The position numbers were made by a program, and so were the translations under genes. The notes beneath the pieces are model-generated. The model did not search any database, was not told the origin of the DNA, and was given only the letters and a program-made list of their open reading frames with translations. A stretch of 37,125 bases of DNA from Verrucomicrobiales bacterium (lineage in GTDB: Bacteria; Verrucomicrobiota; Verrucomicrobiia; Verrucomicrobiales; V1-33): NCBI GenBank assembly GCA_947462995.1, contig CANHUG010000004.1, forward strand, positions 1-37,125, read 5' to 3'. Below are positions 19,624 through 29,168 of the stretch, one piece after another. The first letter of the stretch is position 1. Each line of letters opens with the position of its first letter.

Positions 19624-20616
19624 ATGACTCCGACCGCAAGGCTCCTTCTCGTGCTGCTGCCTTTGTGCGGCCAGTTCCACTCCGCCGCTCTCGCCGACGA
19701 ATCCCCCCCGCCGACCGCCAAAACCGAATCGCCTCAGCCAGCGGCAAAACCGCTCGCCGACTACATCCGCTTCGCTCAGGACGAAAAAGGCACCCGCCTC
19801 GAGGTCGCCGTCCGCAGCTTCCTCCTCCCAGATGGCACCACCATCGACCTCGCCGGCGCCGTCCACATCGCCGACGCCTCCTACTACAAGGACCTCAATC
19901 AGCGCTTCACTTCCTACGACGCCGTCCTCTACGAACTCGTCGGCTCTCCCTCAGCCCTCAAAAAAGCCAAGGAAGAACAGGAATCCAACGACGCACCCGA
20001 CAAACCCAAAGCCCGCCCCCACCCCCTGCGCTTCCTCCAGCAGACCATGGGCAGCATGCTCAAACTCTCCTTCCAACTCGAAGAAGTCGACTACTCGCCG
20101 GACAACATGGTCCACGCCGACGTCACACCAGAAGAATTCGCAGCCCTCCAGAAAGCCCGCGGCGAATCCATGATGACCCTCATGGCCAAAGCCATGGCCG
20201 CCCAGTACGACGAAGATTTCGCCGAAGACAACGCCGCCGCCGCAGAACTCGACGGCGCCAAACTCCTCCGCATCCTCCTCAGCCGCAACGCCGCCGCCGA
20301 ATTCAAAATCCTCCTCGCGAAAATCTTCGATCAGGCCGAGCGCACCACCGCCAAACTCGAAGGCCCCGGCGGCTCAGCCATCCTTAAAGACCGCAACGAC
20401 GTCGCCTTCCGTAAACTCAAGGAAATCGCCGCCTCCAAACCAGGAAAACGCTTCTGCGTCTTCTATGGTGCCGCCCACATGCCAGGCCTCGAATCCATGA
20501 TTCTCTCGGAACTCCACGGCAAAGAAACCGCCACCGCATGGCTTCCCGCATGGAATATGCCGAAAACCACTCCGCTTCCCCCTCCCAGCAAACAATCTGA
20601 ATCAGCTCCCAAATAA
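19624..20616 (+). CDS. secreted TraB/GumN-like family protein
   Basis: Signal peptide MTPTARLLLVLLPLCGQFHSAALA. DLAGAVHIADASYYKDLNQRFTSYDAVLYELV and KRFCVFYGAAHMPGLESMILSEL resemble the TraB conserved ends. Confidence 0.6.
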   Translation: MTPTARLLLVLLPLCGQFHSAALADESPPPTAKTESPQPAAKPLADYIRFAQDEKGTRLEVAVRSFLLPDGTTIDLAGAVHIADASYYKDLNQRFTSYDAVLYELVGSPSALKKAKEEQESNDAPDKPKARPHPLRFLQQTMGSMLKLSFQLEEVDYSPDNMVHADVTPEEFAALQKARGESMMTLMAKAMAAQYDEDFAEDNAAAAELDGAKLLRILLSRNAAAEFKILLAKIFDQAERTTAKLEGPGGSAILKDRNDVAFRKLKEIAASKPGKRFCVFYGAAHMPGLESMILSELHGKETATAWLPAWNMPKTTPLPPPSKQSESAPK

Positions 20617-20701
20617 TTTCCGCATCGTCTTTTTCCCAATACTCCCTCGGGAAAACCACCATCCCTGACGCCGGATTCACGCCGGAATTACTTTTTTGCC
20701 G

Positions 20702-20725
20702 AAAAACCGTGGCATTTCCCACAGT
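20702..20725 (-). terminator. Rho-independent terminator for the CotH/lamin-tail gene
   Basis: Minus strand ACTGTGG-GAAATG-CCACGGT followed by TTTT: 7-bp stem (one G-U) plus U tract. Confidence 0.6.
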
Positions 20726-20743
20726 TTGCGGAATCATCAGCAA

Positions 20744-20861
20744 GGGTGCCTGCGATTGTCGCAGTCACAGGCACCCGAATCCCGCCCGGTGCGGTTCAGA
20801 ATCTGTCGAAACGCCATCGGGTGGGCGGATCGACAGCCCATGAACTGCACCGGGCCTTTTT
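20744..20861 (+). ncRNA. candidate structured RNA: two stable hairpins ending in a U tract (sRNA or structured 3'UTR)
   Basis: Hairpin 1: GGGTGCCTG (20744-20752)/CAGGCACCC (20768-20776), 9 bp perfect. Hairpin 2: GCCCGGTGCGGTTCA (20784-20798)/TGAACTGCACCGGGC (20841-20855), 15 bp with one G-U, enclosing CTGTCGA (20803-20809)/TCGACAG (20830-20836) and CGCC (20812-20815)/GGCG (20824-20827), then CTTTTTC. Confidence 0.6.
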
Positions 20862-20912
20862 CTGCCGCGTTTCCAACTTTCGGCTCGCACACCCCCCGGC
20901 AGCGTCGACGCC

Positions 20913-23900
20913 TCAGCGCAACACCACCCTGACGCGCGCATAAAGATTCCCCGCGCTCAGCGCCGCTTTACTCCGCCACGTCTCCGTCACGCTGCCATCC
21001 GCATTCGTCACCGTCCCAACCAGCACCGGAGGATTCGCCCACGTCTGCAGATCAAATCCAAACTGAGCATGGTACTCAAGATCAGGCCGCAACGCAGGTC
21101 GCGTGAACGAAATCACCGCATGCTCACCGTCAGCCCCCCCAACCGGCAACCCAGCCTGCGACGGAACCAACGGGTTCAGCCCGAACGCATACTCAAGCTG
21201 GTTCGACACGCCATCCCCATCGTCATCCCCCAGCGGCCCGCCCGTCAGCCCATACTGCCACGCAAATGACGCAAACGCCGGTGCCGCCTGTTGTCCCGGA
21301 GACCCATTGACCGATCCACTCGCACGCCATTCCAGCGGACTGCCATGCTCAAGCCCTGGCTTCGCCGGCGCGATCAACTCAAGCGTCGGCCCACTCCCAT
21401 CAGGCGTCTGCGGCCACGGCTCACGGTCGCCATACGCAAACTCAATGATCGGAATCCCTGTACCATAACTCAGTTTGATCTCCTCCCCAGCATTCGCCAG
21501 ACTGTCAGGCCCGTAAGATCCAGCCACCACCACCCCCGGATACCGAATCGCAAACGCTGCCGCATTCCGGACCACCACCGCCGTCCCGCCAGCCGCAAGG
21601 CTGTACCCAACCGGAAAATCAAAATCGATCCCCTTCGTGAAACGCACGTCCGTCAACTCAATCGCCGTGCTCGATATGTTCGTCAGCTCGATGAACTCGA
21701 AATCCTGCTGCGTCCATGCCGCGTTCCACCCGGGATTCGTCACTTCATCTGCCACCAGCGGTCCCGGATTGTAGTTGATCTCACTGATCCGCAGCGCCGC
21801 CGCAAACGGCGTCACATCCGCCGTCGCCGCCGCAAACTGCATCGGCTCCGACCAGTACGACCACCGCCCAGTGCTGTCCTTGTGCCGCACCCGCGCCCGG
21901 TACGTCCGCCCCACCCGCAGCACACTCGCAGGAATCCGCATCTCCGCCAGATTCGTCGGCCCCGCCGCCGGCAGTTCCGCAGAACGCCACACATCCTCAA
22001 TCTCATAAACCCGCGGGCTCGCCGGATCATAAAGCGGAATCCCCGGCGCAGAAATCTCCCCAACCCGCCACTGCACCGCTGCAATCGCATCACCCTGCGG
22101 ATCCCGGTAATCACCGCTCCGCACAATCACCGCGTTGACCGGAAAACCAGGAGCCCCCGTGTACGCAATCTGCGGCTTGTCAGGATAAAGCACATTGTTC
22201 GCAGTACTCAACTGCTGCAGCGAATCCCCGTTCACCGCATACCGGGTCGTCCCCGCCGCCGTCAGATCCCCGATCGCTGTCCCCGCATTCGAATTCGTCG
22301 TCCCATTCGCATACCCTCCGTAAAGCGTCTCCCACTCAAGGTACTTGTATCCATACCCCCTCTGGCGGTTCACATTCGCATCCGCACCTCCCCCGCCCGC
22401 ACCCGTACCCGCACTCGTCGCCCGACGCGTCCACGCCGTCGCCGCAGGAAACGTGTTCGTCGCGTAATCCCTCATCCACCCGACAACCCCCTCGTGATCC
22501 GAAAATCCATTCCCGTCAGGGTCCGGCAAATTCCGCACCCACGACGCCGTCTGCACCGTGCCGCCCAATCCGCCCCGCGTCCCATCCAGATACAACGCCC
22601 GGAAAAAATTCCCGCGGTGACTCGACTGCCCCGTGTTCGCCCCGCCCCCCGCAGAGCGCGGATGCAGGTTCCACATGTGCGCATCCACATCCGCCCACGT
22701 CAGCGCCTGACCAGCCGGATTGATCATCTGCGCATACTCATCAATAAGCTGCGCAATATGCCCCCCGGACGCTCCCGCATCCGTCGCCAGCAATCCCAGC
22801 AACTCCCGGCACCGGTTCCGGTACTCCAACGCCAACACCGGATGCCTCATGATCGCGATGATCGCATTCGGCGCACCAGCCACCACCACCCCGTTGATCG
22901 TCCCACCCCAGTGATGCCCCGCAATGAACTGCATGTCGTGATCATACCCCATGATCTTCCAGTGCCCTCCAGGATACGCAGGATTCAATACCTCCGGACT
23001 GTGATAGAACCGATAGTTGTCTCCCGGTCGCACATCGACATTCCCAATCAACCGGTTCAACCCAAGGTATGTGTACAGATCATCCAGATCTAGATTCCCG
23101 CGATACCACGCCTCGGTCTGCCCAGCCTGCACCAGCGCCGTCCGGAAATTGTTCCAGTCCGACGCATCCAACGGCTGCCCCGGAGCCTGGTACTTCTTGT
23201 CCCCGTTGTTCCCCTCAATCGCATAAATGTTGCCAGGCGGCAGCTCGCGCTCCCCGATGAAGTTCCCCTCCGTCGGCTCCAGCACCATATAAAGCCCCCA
23301 GAGATCCGACGAATACTGCCCGTCCACCGTCCCCCCAGCCGTCGCATCCGTCACATTCGTCCCCGCAGGCGGAGCCTCCGCCGCCTTCCGGATGATCCGG
23401 AGATGCGCATAGTGCGTCCGCAGCGAATTCATCCCCGCCAGCTCGAAAATCCGATAGGATGTCGCCACCTCAACCCCCGCCGACCCACGATGCACCGCCG
23501 CCCACGGCGACGCATTCGCATCCAACCCGAACGAATTCCACGTCTCGCTGTACTTGCGCCCCCAGTTGTCCCGCGCCTCGAAATCCCGCGCCCGGTTGAA
23601 CTTGAACGCCAGCTTGTTCTTCCCACTCACCCGCGTCGACCCAATCCCACGCACGTTGAACGTGATGTGATCGTACACTTTGCCCTCATAAACAAACGTC
23701 CCCCGGTACGGCGTGCTGTCCGCCGGCCCAGTGTAAAGACATGCCGCCACATCCGTGTCCAGCGCAATCAGATGATAGGGCTCGATGCTGCTGATCAGTG
23801 ACGCAGGGAAAGTCACCCGCGGCGTCGCCCCGTAACCGGAAAACGCCGCCGGCCGCATCGCCCCAGTCCACGCAGGAATCCCGTTATAACAGAAATACGC

Positions 23901-26846
23901 AAAATTCGGCTGCTCGTCGTCAGGATACGGCACCGTCACCGCCGCAGACCCCGCATCCGTCGCCGCTATCCGATACCTCACAAGCCGCCGGTGCACCTGC
24001 ACCCCAGCCGGCAACGTCGCACTGTAAACCGCATCACCAGCCACCGCATCACCCCCGCTCCCATCGTCCGTCATCGTCACCGCCGTCCAGTTCGCCGCAA
24101 GATTGTAAGCCGCATCCGTCCGCCGGATATACGTCCCCGGATCCACCACCTGATAGCTCAGCGACACACTCGCCACTCCCTCAGCATCCGTCACCGTCGC
24201 CGTCACCACCACCGGTTCCCCAGCCACAGGCTGCTTCGGCGCATGATCCACATTGCGGATCGCCGGCGGCGCTCCCCCAGGAGTCGTCAGCAGCGCCCGG
24301 TTCGCTGCCCCAGGCGTCGCCGCCGCCGGCGGCGGCGTCTTCAAATCCGCATCAATGAACAGATCACTGCTCGCCGTCGTCGTGTTGATCAGCTGGATCG
24401 CCAGCACGTTCGTCCCCGACTTCAAAATCGCCGCCGCATTCTCAATCACCACCGGAGCTTCCCACAGCAGCGGCGGTTCCGTCACGTTCGCCGCCGTCCC
24501 ATCCGGAGCATCAAATGGAGGAACCGCCCCCGCCTCCACCCGGATCCGCGCCACCTCCACACCGTTGATGAACGCTATGCACCCGTCATCACAACGCAGA
24601 TTCAACACCAGCTTCGACGGCAGTGGACCACTCACAAAAAACTGCCTCCGCAAAAACACCGTCTTCTGATTCGCAGCAATCGTCGTCGTCACATCATTCC
24701 CAACCGCATTCCCATCAATGTCCCCATACCCCAGCGGCAGCGTCGCCCCAAACCACGTCGTCTCCGTAAATGTCTCGGAACGCCAAGCATCCACAGGATT
24801 CGACGCATCCGCCGCTCCCGGCAGATACCGCCACCCCGACGTACTCGTCGGAATATACGTCGTCTGAGTCCCCGCTGACACCCCAGTCCTCCAACTCCCT
24901 CCCAGATCGTTGTTCAGCAGCGGATGCAGCAACTCCATCGACGCCCCCGTCCCCGCAGACCCCGTCGGCCACGGAAACCCTGCCCCGTAATCAACCTCAT
25001 CCACCGTCGCCCCTGCCGCATCCCTCAGCCGAATCAGCTCGCCCCCATTGCTCAGGCCTCCCGTCCACGGCCCCATCGGCACCCCCGCCAGCGGATACGC
25101 AAACGCAAACGCCAACGGATCCTCCGCCACAATAAGAAATCCTCCCGCCGGAATCACCGTCCCTCCCGGAAACACGAAGTCCACCCCGGAATCCAGCTCC
25201 CACCCGCTCATGTCGATCGCCGCATTCGTCGGATTGTGAAACTCAATGAACTCCAACGCCTTCGTCGCATCCACCGCGTCGTAGTTGATCTCGTTGATGA
25301 TCACACTCGTCGGCACCAGCGTCACCGTCCCAAATGTCCGACTCGCCGCCGCCCACACACTCCCCGCTCCATTCACCGCACGCGCCGTAAAGAAATACGT
25401 CGTCTGCGGCGCAAGCCCCTGAACCAGACTCGAAAAATCCCCACTGTCCGGCCCCAGCACCCGCGAATTCGCCCACGCCGCAGGATTCGTCCCGCCATCC
25501 GCAAGCCCCCAGAACAAGGTCACCACCGGCGGCTCATTCCCCGTCGATGTCACCCGCCCGCGCAAAACCGCTGAACTCCCCGTAATGTTGTCCGCCGCAG
25601 CCACCGTCACCGCCGGCGGCGTCACCGTCAGCGTCGCAAACGTCCCACTGCTGTCAGCCCAGTCACTGCCCCCCGCATTCTCCGCATACGCCCGGAAAAA
25701 ATACGCCTTCCCCGACTGCAAACCCGTCACCGTCCGCTGCGCCGTCCCATTCAGCGCTGGAATCACCACACTCGACGCCCACGATGCCGCATTCGTCCCG
25801 CCATCCGTCAGTCCATAGAAAATCGTCACCGCCGGATCCACTCCCCCAGTCGATGTCACCGTCGCCGCCAACTTCGCCGACGTCGCGTTGACCTCACTCA
25901 CCCCTCCATTCTCCACCACCGGAGCCGACGCCACCGTCGTGAAACTCAAACACGGTGACGCCCACACCCCACCACTCGCATTCGTCGCACGCGCCCGGAA
26001 AAAATACGTCGTCGCCGGCTGCAACCCCGCAATCTCCGCACCAAACGCCCCAGTCTGCGTTCCCGCCAACACCTGACTCGACGGCCACGCCGCAGGATCC
26101 CCGCCGCGATCCGACGTCGCCCAGTAAAACACCACCGCCGGAGCCGATGCCCCCGGATCCGTCACCGTCCCGTTCAGCGTCGCCCCAGTCGCCGTCACCC
26201 CAGTCGCCGCACTCAACACCGCCACCGGCCGCCCATTCGCCACCGACGGCGATGCATCCAGTCGGACGTTGTCAAAATGCGACCGCCCCGCTCCCCGCGC
26301 CTGCAGCAGGATCTGCAATCCCTTCCCTACAATACAAGGATCCGCAAAGGTATCGAACGCCACCGCCGGAGCATCCGCAAACGTCCCCACCGGCACCCCA
26401 CTCGCATCCCTCACCCCCGAAACCGCAAACGCACCACTCGCATCCGCTAACCCATACGTCGATTGATTCCCCGCCGCCGTCACCCCGGACCGATTCCCCA
26501 CCGCCACCGTCAGCGTGTACACCGTGTTCGGCTGAAACGTCACCCCAGCCACATTCTGAAAAATATCATACCCAAGCTCCATCCCAAGATGCTGGTCATT
26601 CTGAATCACCCCTCCCCCGATATCCTGCCCGGCATTCGCCCGGAACCCGGCAATGTACTCAACAAACCCATTCGTGTTGTTGTTGCCCCCGGACCCAATC
26701 CACGACGTCAGATTATATGACCACGTCGTCCCAGTCGTCGGATTGTTCGGCAACTCAAAACTGAAATTCGGTACGCTGACCGGCGCCGCCTCAAGGCAGC
26801 TCAACAGGGCAGCACTCACAGCAATGGCAGCAGCAATGCGTTTCAT
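20913..26846 (-). CDS. very large secreted protein: Fn3-like repeats, lamin-tail domains, CotH-like kinase domain, C-terminal DDDGDGVSN motif
   Basis: Signal peptide MKRIAAAIAVSAALLSCLEAAPVSVPNFSFELP. VIINEINYDAVDATKALEFIEFHNPTNAAIDMSGWELDSGVDFVFP and LRISEINYNPGP...EFIELTNISSTAIELTDVRFTKGIDFDFP (lamin tail). YSSDLWGLYMVLEPTEGNFIGERELPPGNIYAIEG...WKIMGYDHDMQF (CotH). Confidence 0.88.
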   Translation of the reverse strand: MKRIAAAIAVSAALLSCLEAAPVSVPNFSFELPNNPTTGTTWSYNLTSWIGSGGNNNTNGFVEYIAGFRANAGQDIGGGVIQNDQHLGMELGYDIFQNVAGVTFQPNTVYTLTVAVGNRSGVTAAGNQSTYGLADASGAFAVSGVRDASGVPVGTFADAPAVAFDTFADPCIVGKGLQILLQARGAGRSHFDNVRLDASPSVANGRPVAVLSAATGVTATGATLNGTVTDPGASAPAVVFYWATSDRGGDPAAWPSSQVLAGTQTGAFGAEIAGLQPATTYFFRARATNASGGVWASPCLSFTTVASAPVVENGGVSEVNATSAKLAATVTSTGGVDPAVTIFYGLTDGGTNAASWASSVVIPALNGTAQRTVTGLQSGKAYFFRAYAENAGGSDWADSSGTFATLTVTPPAVTVAAADNITGSSAVLRGRVTSTGNEPPVVTLFWGLADGGTNPAAWANSRVLGPDSGDFSSLVQGLAPQTTYFFTARAVNGAGSVWAAASRTFGTVTLVPTSVIINEINYDAVDATKALEFIEFHNPTNAAIDMSGWELDSGVDFVFPGGTVIPAGGFLIVAEDPLAFAFAYPLAGVPMGPWTGGLSNGGELIRLRDAAGATVDEVDYGAGFPWPTGSAGTGASMELLHPLLNNDLGGSWRTGVSAGTQTTYIPTSTSGWRYLPGAADASNPVDAWRSETFTETTWFGATLPLGYGDIDGNAVGNDVTTTIAANQKTVFLRRQFFVSGPLPSKLVLNLRCDDGCIAFINGVEVARIRVEAGAVPPFDAPDGTAANVTEPPLLWEAPVVIENAAAILKSGTNVLAIQLINTTTASSDLFIDADLKTPPPAAATPGAANRALLTTPGGAPPAIRNVDHAPKQPVAGEPVVVTATVTDAEGVASVSLSYQVVDPGTYIRRTDAAYNLAANWTAVTMTDDGSGGDAVAGDAVYSATLPAGVQVHRRLVRYRIAATDAGSAAVTVPYPDDEQPNFAYFCYNGIPAWTGAMRPAAFSGYGATPRVTFPASLISSIEPYHLIALDTDVAACLYTGPADSTPYRGTFVYEGKVYDHITFNVRGIGSTRVSGKNKLAFKFNRARDFEARDNWGRKYSETWNSFGLDANASPWAAVHRGSAGVEVATSYRIFELAGMNSLRTHYAHLRIIRKAAEAPPAGTNVTDATAGGTVDGQYSSDLWGLYMVLEPTEGNFIGERELPPGNIYAIEGNNGDKKYQAPGQPLDASDWNNFRTALVQAGQTEAWYRGNLDLDDLYTYLGLNRLIGNVDVRPGDNYRFYHSPEVLNPAYPGGHWKIMGYDHDMQFIAGHHWGGTINGVVVAGAPNAIIAIMRHPVLALEYRNRCRELLGLLATDAGASGGHIAQLIDEYAQMINPAGQALTWADVDAHMWNLHPRSAGGGANTGQSSHRGNFFRALYLDGTRGGLGGTVQTASWVRNLPDPDGNGFSDHEGVVGWMRDYATNTFPAATAWTRRATSAGTGAGGGGADANVNRQRGYGYKYLEWETLYGGYANGTTNSNAGTAIGDLTAAGTTRYAVNGDSLQQLSTANNVLYPDKPQIAYTGAPGFPVNAVIVRSGDYRDPQGDAIAAVQWRVGEISAPGIPLYDPASPRVYEIEDVWRSAELPAAGPTNLAEMRIPASVLRVGRTYRARVRHKDSTGRWSYWSEPMQFAAATADVTPFAAALRISEINYNPGPLVADEVTNPGWNAAWTQQDFEFIELTNISSTAIELTDVRFTKGIDFDFPVGYSLAAGGTAVVVRNAAAFAIRYPGVVVAGSYGPDSLANAGEEIKLSYGTGIPIIEFAYGDREPWPQTPDGSGPTLELIAPAKPGLEHGSPLEWRASGSVNGSPGQQAAPAFASFAWQYGLTGGPLGDDDGDGVSNQLEYAFGLNPLVPSQAGLPVGGADGEHAVISFTRPALRPDLEYHAQFGFDLQTWANPPVLVGTVTNADGSVTETWRSKAALSAGNLYARVRVVLR
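25315..26234 (-). repeat. three tandem Fn3-like protein repeats within the large secreted protein
   Basis: Repeated pattern A-T-L-x-G/A-x-V-T-x-x-G...P-x-V-x-x-F/Y-x-W/G-x-(T/A)-D-x-G-x-(N/D)...YFFRA(R/Y)A-N-A-x-G-x-x-W(A) three times. Confidence 0.75.
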
Positions 26847-27085
26847 GGGATCATGGAAATAGGGGCGCTCAGCAAAACTACGGGGGAACCTGCCGACAGG
26901 ATAAAGGAATCCCCGGCAGCATTCAGGAATGATTAACGCACCCCGCATCCTCCGGTCAACAATTATGACCCCGCCTTCGCGAATTCTCCGCTCACACTTC
27001 CGGTTGCCCCAGCCGCCGCAGCCGTCCATGTCGTCTCCCCAACCGGTCCGCCCAATCACGTCGGACCCCAGATTCTTCAAGATCC

Positions 27086-28051
27086 ATGACTCAGCTCGAA
27101 GCCCTCAAGCAATTCACCACCGTAGTCGCAGACACCGGTGACTTCGAATCCATGCGCGCCTTCCTCCCCCAGGACGCCACCACCAACCCATCCCTCATCC
27201 TCCAGGCCGCGGAAAAACCCCAGTACCGCCCCCTCATCGATCAGGCCGTCGCAGAACTCAAAGGCTCCTCCCTCTCCGGCGACGCCCTCGTCGAAAGCGT
27301 CATCGACCGCATCCTCATCCTCTTCGGTAAGGAAATCCTCAAAATCGTCCCAGGCCGCGTCTCCACTGAAGTCGACGCCCGCCTCTCCTTCGATACCGCA
27401 GGCACCGTCGCCAAGGCCCGCCAGCTCATCGCCATGTACGAAAAAGATGGCATCTCCCGGGAGCGCATCCTCATCAAAATCGCCTCCACATGGGAAGGCA
27501 TCCAAGCCGCAGCCACCCTCCAAAAAGAAGGCATCAACTGCAACCTCACCCTCCTCTTCTCCCTCGCCCAGGCCATCGCCTGCGCCGACGCCGGCGTCAA
27601 ACTCATCTCCCCATTCGTCGGCCGCATCCTCGACTGGTACAAGGCCTCCACCAAAAAAGACTACGCCCCCAACGAAGACCCAGGCGTCGTCTCCGTCACC
27701 GCCATCTACCACTACTACAAAAAATTCGGCCACTCCACCGAAGTCATGGGCGCAAGCTTCCGCAACGTCGGCGAAATCACCGAACTCGCTGGCTGCGACC
27801 TCCTCACCATCTCCCCGGCCCTCCTCGCTGAACTCCAGGCCAGCTCCGAACCGCTCGCCCGGAAACTCGACCCAGCCACCTCCGCCTCCATGGACATCGC
27901 CAAACGGTCCTACGACGAAAAATCCTTCCGCTTCGACCTCAACGAAGACGCCATGGCCACAGAAAAAACCGCAGAAGGCATCCGCAAGTTCGCCGCAGAT
28001 ATCGTCAAACTCGAAAAACTCGTCGCCGCAGCCATCGCCGCGCACGCCTGA
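27086..28051 (+). CDS. tal: transaldolase
   Basis: [103 protein letters not shown]. Confidence 0.98.
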   Translation: MTQLEALKQFTTVVADTGDFESMRAFLPQDATTNPSLILQAAEKPQYRPLIDQAVAELKGSSLSGDALVESVIDRILILFGKEILKIVPGRVSTEVDARLSFDTAGTVAKARQLIAMYEKDGISRERILIKIASTWEGIQAAATLQKEGINCNLTLLFSLAQAIACADAGVKLISPFVGRILDWYKASTKKDYAPNEDPGVVSVTAIYHYYKKFGHSTEVMGASFRNVGEITELAGCDLLTISPALLAELQASSEPLARKLDPATSASMDIAKRSYDEKSFRFDLNEDAMATEKTAEGIRKFAADIVKLEKLVAAAIAAHA

Positions 28052-28201
28052 TCACTCCCTCCCAACCAAGGGAAAATTTCCGTTGCGGCCCCCAGCAACC
28101 ACGCTTAGCTCCACCCTCCCTCCCGGGCCCGTTGGAACGCTGGCGTGCATTGCTTCCAAGTCCCGCGCGGAATCCAATCCCTTTCTCCTAACGACCTTTT
28201 T

Positions 28202-28555
28202 ATGAACAAGCTTGAACAGATTCAACGCGAACAGATGAAGACCGACGTCGCCGACTTCAGCGTCGGTGACACCGTCAAGGTCCACACCCGAGTCCTCGAA
28301 GGCGGCAAAGAACGCATCCAGCTCTTCGCAGGCATCGTCATCGCCCGTAAAGGCCAAGGCGTCGGCCAATCCTTCACCGTCCGCAAAATCAGCTACGGCG
28401 AAGGCGTCGAACGCGTCTTCCCCGTCCACACGCCAAAGATCTCCAAGGTCGAAGTCGTGAAACGCGGCCGCGTCCGTCGTGCCCGCCTCCATTACCTCCG
28501 CGACCGCGTCGGTAAGGAAGCCGTTCAAGTCAAGGAAGCCATCAGCAACCGCTGA
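28202..28555 (+). CDS. rplS: 50S ribosomal protein L19
   Basis: [89 protein letters not shown]. Confidence 0.98.
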   Translation: MNKLEQIQREQMKTDVADFSVGDTVKVHTRVLEGGKERIQLFAGIVIARKGQGVGQSFTVRKISYGEGVERVFPVHTPKISKVEVVKRGRVRRARLHYLRDRVGKEAVQVKEAISNR

Positions 28556-28584
28556 TCATCCTCTTCAACGCCCTTCTCCCCTTT

Positions 28585-28613
28585 GGCGCGCCGGTCCTCC
28601 GGCGCGCCTTTTT
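28585..28613 (+). terminator. Rho-independent terminator after rplS
   Basis: GGCGCGCCGG-TCCT-CCGGCGCGCC followed by TTTTTC: 10-bp perfect stem plus U tract. Confidence 0.95.
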
Positions 28614-28672
28614 CTTTTCCAACTCTCACCCAACAGCGCTCACCACGCGCCCGCCCAAAAGCCACCTCCGCC

Positions 28673-29122
28673 TCAATCCCCGAGATCCCCGCCTTCCTCC
28701 GCCAGCTTCCCCGTCCGCACCGAATCCAGAAAGCTCTCCAGCGCCCGTCGATCCCGCTTCGACGGCTTCGCCGCAGGACTGATCGAAGAATTCAACCTCC
28801 GTTCCTCCCGCCGACGCCTCGCCGCCTCCAATTCCTCGGGCGGCGTCAGATCCTCCAGATACCGCCCCACAAGCGGCGCTCCCACCCGCTGCTCCAGCAC
28901 TTCCTTCACCCGCACCGTCCGCGTCACGTCCTCCTGCCGCACTTCAATCACATCACCGGCACGCACCAGCCGCGACGCCTTCGCCTCGCTTCCGCCCATC
29001 CGCACACGCTGCAGCCGACACGCATCCGTCGCCAGCACCCGCGTCTTGTACAGCCGCACCGACCACAGCCACTTGTCCAGCCGCACCGTACCCTCCGCGT
29101 CAGTTGTCGCCCTGAATTCCAT
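28673..29122 (-). CDS. S4-domain RNA-binding protein (Hsp15-like)
   Basis: VRLDKWLWSVRLYKTRVLATDACRLQRVRMGGSEAKASRLVRAGDVIEVRQEDVTRTVRVKEV is a classic S4 module. Confidence 0.9.
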   Translation of the reverse strand: MEFRATTDAEGTVRLDKWLWSVRLYKTRVLATDACRLQRVRMGGSEAKASRLVRAGDVIEVRQEDVTRTVRVKEVLEQRVGAPLVGRYLEDLTPPEELEAARRRREERRLNSSISPAAKPSKRDRRALESFLDSVRTGKLAEEGGDLGD

Positions 29123-29168
29123 CGGAATCCCCTGCACCAAACCAATCACGAAAACCAGCGCCGATTCT

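Noticed and set aside
20746-20943. 65-aa ORF across the hairpin region
   Set aside because: Overlaps both hairpins and the U tract and runs into the convergent gene; the inverted repeats explain the sequence better.
21291-23093. Plus-strand 600-aa Arg-rich ORF
   Set aside because: Antisense to the CotH/lamin-tail protein; composition (R/P/H-rich) typical of a spurious high-GC frame.
27077-28045. Minus-strand 322-aa ORF fully antisense to tal
   Set aside because: Gly/Glu/Asp/Phe-rich frame mirrored from transaldolase; no domain signal.
28052-28201. Possible L19 autoregulatory leader upstream of rplS
   Set aside because: Only short weak stems (GTTGC/GCAAC, TTCC/GGAA) visible; not enough to call a regulatory structure.
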